Translations under genes and position numbers: made by a program
In this document: positions 61,890-64,000 of the stretch, in pieces
How the letters are laid out: every line of letters starts with the position of its first letter
Position numbering within the stretch: the stretch's first letter is position 1
The notes under the pieces: generated by a model
The model's database searches: none
What the model was told of the DNA's origin: nothing
Seen by the model: only the letters and a program-made list of their open reading frames with translations
Origin: Levilinea sp.
Lineage (GTDB): Bacteria > Chloroflexota > Anaerolineae > Anaerolineales > Anaerolineaceae
NCBI GenBank assembly: GCA_029975215.1
Contig: JARKPO010000061.1
Span: 62,001 to 126,000 of the forward strand
DNA length: 64,000 nt
Direction of reading: 5' to 3'

Positions 61890-63680
61890 ATGACTGAACC
61901 CGTTCTTGTGGCCGTCGCCTGGCCGTATGCCAACGCTGATATCCATGTGGGCAATTTGACCGGTGCCTATTTGCCTGCCGATATTTTTGCGCGCTACAAC
62001 CGCTTGATGGGCCGCCAGGTGCTGATGGTCTCAGGTTCGGATTCGCACGGTACGCCCATTACGGTGCGGGCGGACGCCGAAAACTCCACCGCGCTGGCTG
62101 TGTATGAGCGTTTTCATGCCGGTTTTTTGGAACTGTATCAGAAGCTGGGCCTGACCTACGATTTGTTCACCTCCACCCACACCGAAAACCATTTCGATGT
62201 GAGCCAGAAGATGTTCCTGGCTCTGAAAGATAATGGCTTTCTGTACACGGCCCGCGAGATGCAGTGGTACGCTCCCAGCCAGGGACGCTTCCTGCCGGAC
62301 CGCTACGTGGAAGGCACCTGCTACATTTGCGGTTACAACAATGCCCGCTCGGATCAATGCGATAAATGCGGCAACCTGTTGGAGCCTGACAAACTGATTG
62401 ATCCGCGCTCGAAGATTGACGGCTCGGTTCCCGAACTGCGTGAGACCGAACATTACTATCTGGATCTGTCTAAACTTCAGCCGGAAGTGGTGGATTTTTT
62501 GGAGAAGCGTCAAAGCTACTGGCGGCCCAACGTGCTGCGCCAGTCTCTGGGACAGATTCAGGCTGATTCCCTGCGCGGGCGGCCGATTACCCGCGACCTG
62601 GATTGGGGCATCCCCGTGCCGCTGGAAGGTTGGGGTGGAAAATGCCTGTATGTGTGGTTTGAGGCGGTCATCGGTTACCTTTCGGCTTCGATCGAATGGG
62701 GCAAGGTGACGGGAGACCCCGAAGCCTGGCGGCAGTGGTGGCATAACCCGGCTGCGCGGGCGTACTATTTCATCGGCAAAGACAACATCCCCTTCCACGC
62801 CATCATCTGGCCGGCGGAGCTGATTGGAGTGGGGACGCGCTTTGATGAGCTCATTGGCAGCCAGCCCCCCGAAAAGATGGTGCTGCCCTACGATGTGCCC
62901 GCCAACGAATTCATGAATCTGGAAGGTCAAAAGATCTCCGGCAGCCGCAACTGGGCGGTGTGGGGATTGGACTTCCTGACGCGTTATGATCCCGACCCGC
63001 TGCGCTACTACCTGACCGTGAACATGCCCGAGGCGCGCGACAGTGATTGGGATTGGGGCGATTTCCTGCGGCGCAACAACGACGAGCTGGTAGCCACCTG
63101 GGGCAATCTGGCCAACCGCGTGCTGGGTTTTGCCAACAAGCATTGGGAAGGGCGTGTGCCCGACCCTGGCGAATTAACCGAGCGCGATCAGGAACTGCTG
63201 GCGCTTGTGGAGGCTGGTTTTGAAAGCGTTGGCAAAGAAATGGAAGCGGTGCGGCTGCGCGGGGCGCTGGCGGAAGCCATGCGCATCGCCAGCGAGGTGA
63301 ACCGTTATCTGGACCAGACGGCGCCGTGGACGGCGGTGAAGACCGACAAGGCCGCGGCGGCGCGGGCGGTATACACCGCCTTGCGGGCGATTGACTCGCT
63401 GAAGATTTTACTGGCCCCCTTCCTGCCGTTCACCAGCGAAAAACTGCACACCTTCCTGGGATACGACCAGCCGCTGTTTGGGGAACAGGGCGTGGAATCT
63501 TACACTGACAGCCTGGGGACGCACACCGCCCTGCGCTATTATCCCGAAAAGGGCACAGGGCGTTGGCAGCCCAGCCAGCTTCAGGCCGGGCATCCCCTGC
63601 GCCAACCCGCCCCGCTGTTTAAGAAATTGGAACCCTCTGTGGTGGATGAGGAACGCGCCCGCCTGGGGCAGAGCGCGTAG
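61890..63680 (+). CDS. metG: Methionyl-tRNA synthetase
   Basis: 596 residues. It charges tRNA-Met with methionine. The class I signature HIGH appears as HVGN in WPYANADIHVGNLTGAYLP, and the KMSKS loop as KISGS in EGQKISGSRNWAVWG. A zinc knuckle with four Cys (CYICG...CDKCG) lies in the connective region. The anticodon-binding helical domain occupies the last 200 residues, and no C-terminal tRNA-binding (EMAP-like) domain is present. It stands alone, divergent from the cadherin-repeat gene, and ends at a strong terminator. Confidence 0.95.
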   Translation: MTEPVLVAVAWPYANADIHVGNLTGAYLPADIFARYNRLMGRQVLMVSGSDSHGTPITVRADAENSTALAVYERFHAGFLELYQKLGLTYDLFTSTHTENHFDVSQKMFLALKDNGFLYTAREMQWYAPSQGRFLPDRYVEGTCYICGYNNARSDQCDKCGNLLEPDKLIDPRSKIDGSVPELRETEHYYLDLSKLQPEVVDFLEKRQSYWRPNVLRQSLGQIQADSLRGRPITRDLDWGIPVPLEGWGGKCLYVWFEAVIGYLSASIEWGKVTGDPEAWRQWWHNPAARAYYFIGKDNIPFHAIIWPAELIGVGTRFDELIGSQPPEKMVLPYDVPANEFMNLEGQKISGSRNWAVWGLDFLTRYDPDPLRYYLTVNMPEARDSDWDWGDFLRRNNDELVATWGNLANRVLGFANKHWEGRVPDPGELTERDQELLALVEAGFESVGKEMEAVRLRGALAEAMRIASEVNRYLDQTAPWTAVKTDKAAAARAVYTALRAIDSLKILLAPFLPFTSEKLHTFLGYDQPLFGEQGVESYTDSLGTHTALRYYPEKGTGRWQPSQLQAGHPLRQPAPLFKKLEPSVVDEERARLGQSA

Positions 63681-63703
63681 CGCATCTTGAATGGACAGCT
63701 CAC

Positions 63704-63736
63704 AACTGCCAGGGTTTTTTACCCTGGCAGTTTTTT
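63704..63736 (+). terminator. Rho-independent terminator of metG
   Basis: A perfect 12-bp stem (AACTGCCAGGGT / ACCCTGGCAGTT) with a 5-nt T loop is followed by a run of Ts (63731-63736), 23 nt beyond the metG stop. Confidence 0.9.
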
Positions 63737-63750
63737 GCGCAGATGAGCGT

Positions 63751-64000
63751 TTAGAGCAGCTTGATGATGTGCTGGATATGATCCATCTCGTGCCAGAGCA
63801 CGCGCCGCAGCAGTTTGCGCGGAGACCAGAATTCACCCTCTTTGCCCAGCACTTGCTCCACCTCCACCAGGCCGCTGAGCAGGGTACGCAGCCGAGTCCG
63901 GGTGAACTCCAACCGTTCATAGGGATCTTTCGGCAGATCAGCGCGCGGGCCGCCCTGGCCAAAGCGGTCTAAATACCACCATTCGGCCGTAGCGATGTGG
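63751..64000 (-). CDS. DinB-like protein, C-terminal part (runs off right edge)
   Basis: I translated this frame by hand; it has 83 visible codons ending in TAA (63753-63751), with no start in the window. The visible sequence begins HIATAEWWYLDRFG and ends LLRRVLWHEMDHIQHIIKLL. His residues spaced in this way (H near the helix start, then WHEMDH) resemble the metal site of the DinB four-helix-bundle superfamily. The role is unknown; many members are thiol- or stress-related transferases. It faces the metG gene, with the metG terminator between them. Confidence 0.6.
   Translation of the reverse strand, partial: HIATAEWWYLDRFGQGGPRADLPKDPYERLEFTRTRLRTLLSGLVEVEQVLGKEGEFWSPRKLLRRVLWHEMDHIQHIIKLL

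Overview
The window looks like a chromosomal segment of a Chloroflexota bacterium, probably Anaerolineae-like. The clues are high GC content, exported proteins with Thr/Pro-rich linkers after the signal or anchor, large secreted cadherin-repeat and M23 proteins, several polytopic GT-C type glycosyltransferases, and a methionyl-tRNA synthetase with an unusual KISGS loop. This assignment rests on gene style and was not confirmed by a database search. I saw no tRNA, rRNA, CRISPR array, transposase or phage gene.

Left end (1-7300, minus strand): a membrane-anchored protein running off the edge; a Na+/solute symporter with a PatA-like class III aminotransferase, read from a promoter followed by a structured leader of about 270 nt; and a GH51 arabinofuranosidase with a GPH/MFS-type sugar transporter. 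7457-14467 (plus strand): a large M23/crystallin/PPC surface protein, a serC-serA serine-biosynthesis pair of Bacteroidetes-like type ending at a clear terminator, and a GT-C membrane protein.

Centre (14508-52109, plus strand): one very long co-directional surface-polysaccharide locus. A good sigma-70 promoter (TTGACC-17-TATAAT) precedes a MarR/winged-helix regulator. About 35 tightly packed genes follow, with no gap above about 70 bp and no internal terminator that I could see. They encode GDP-fucose synthase, a Wzm/Wzt ABC exporter, KpsC/KpsS-like and other glycosyltransferases, methyltransferases, a GNAT, a PseB-like dehydratase, an RmlD-like reductase, two NeuB-type nonulosonate synthases, three sugar nucleotidyltransferases (one fused to a KdsC-type phosphatase), SDR and Gfo/Idh oxidoreductases, five large polytopic membrane proteins, two tandem Cys-rich lipoproteins and a DUF115/MptE-like protein. 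Together they suggest synthesis, activation, assembly and ABC export of a glycan rich in sialic-acid-like (nonulosonic) sugars.

Right end (52119-64000): a minus-strand NB-ARC-type ATPase with a TPR partner behind a divergent promoter region that may also encode a small RNA; two tandem MFS exporters; a secreted CHAP protein with eight cadherin-like repeats; methionyl-tRNA synthetase on the plus strand; and the C-terminal part of a DinB-like protein running off the right edge.
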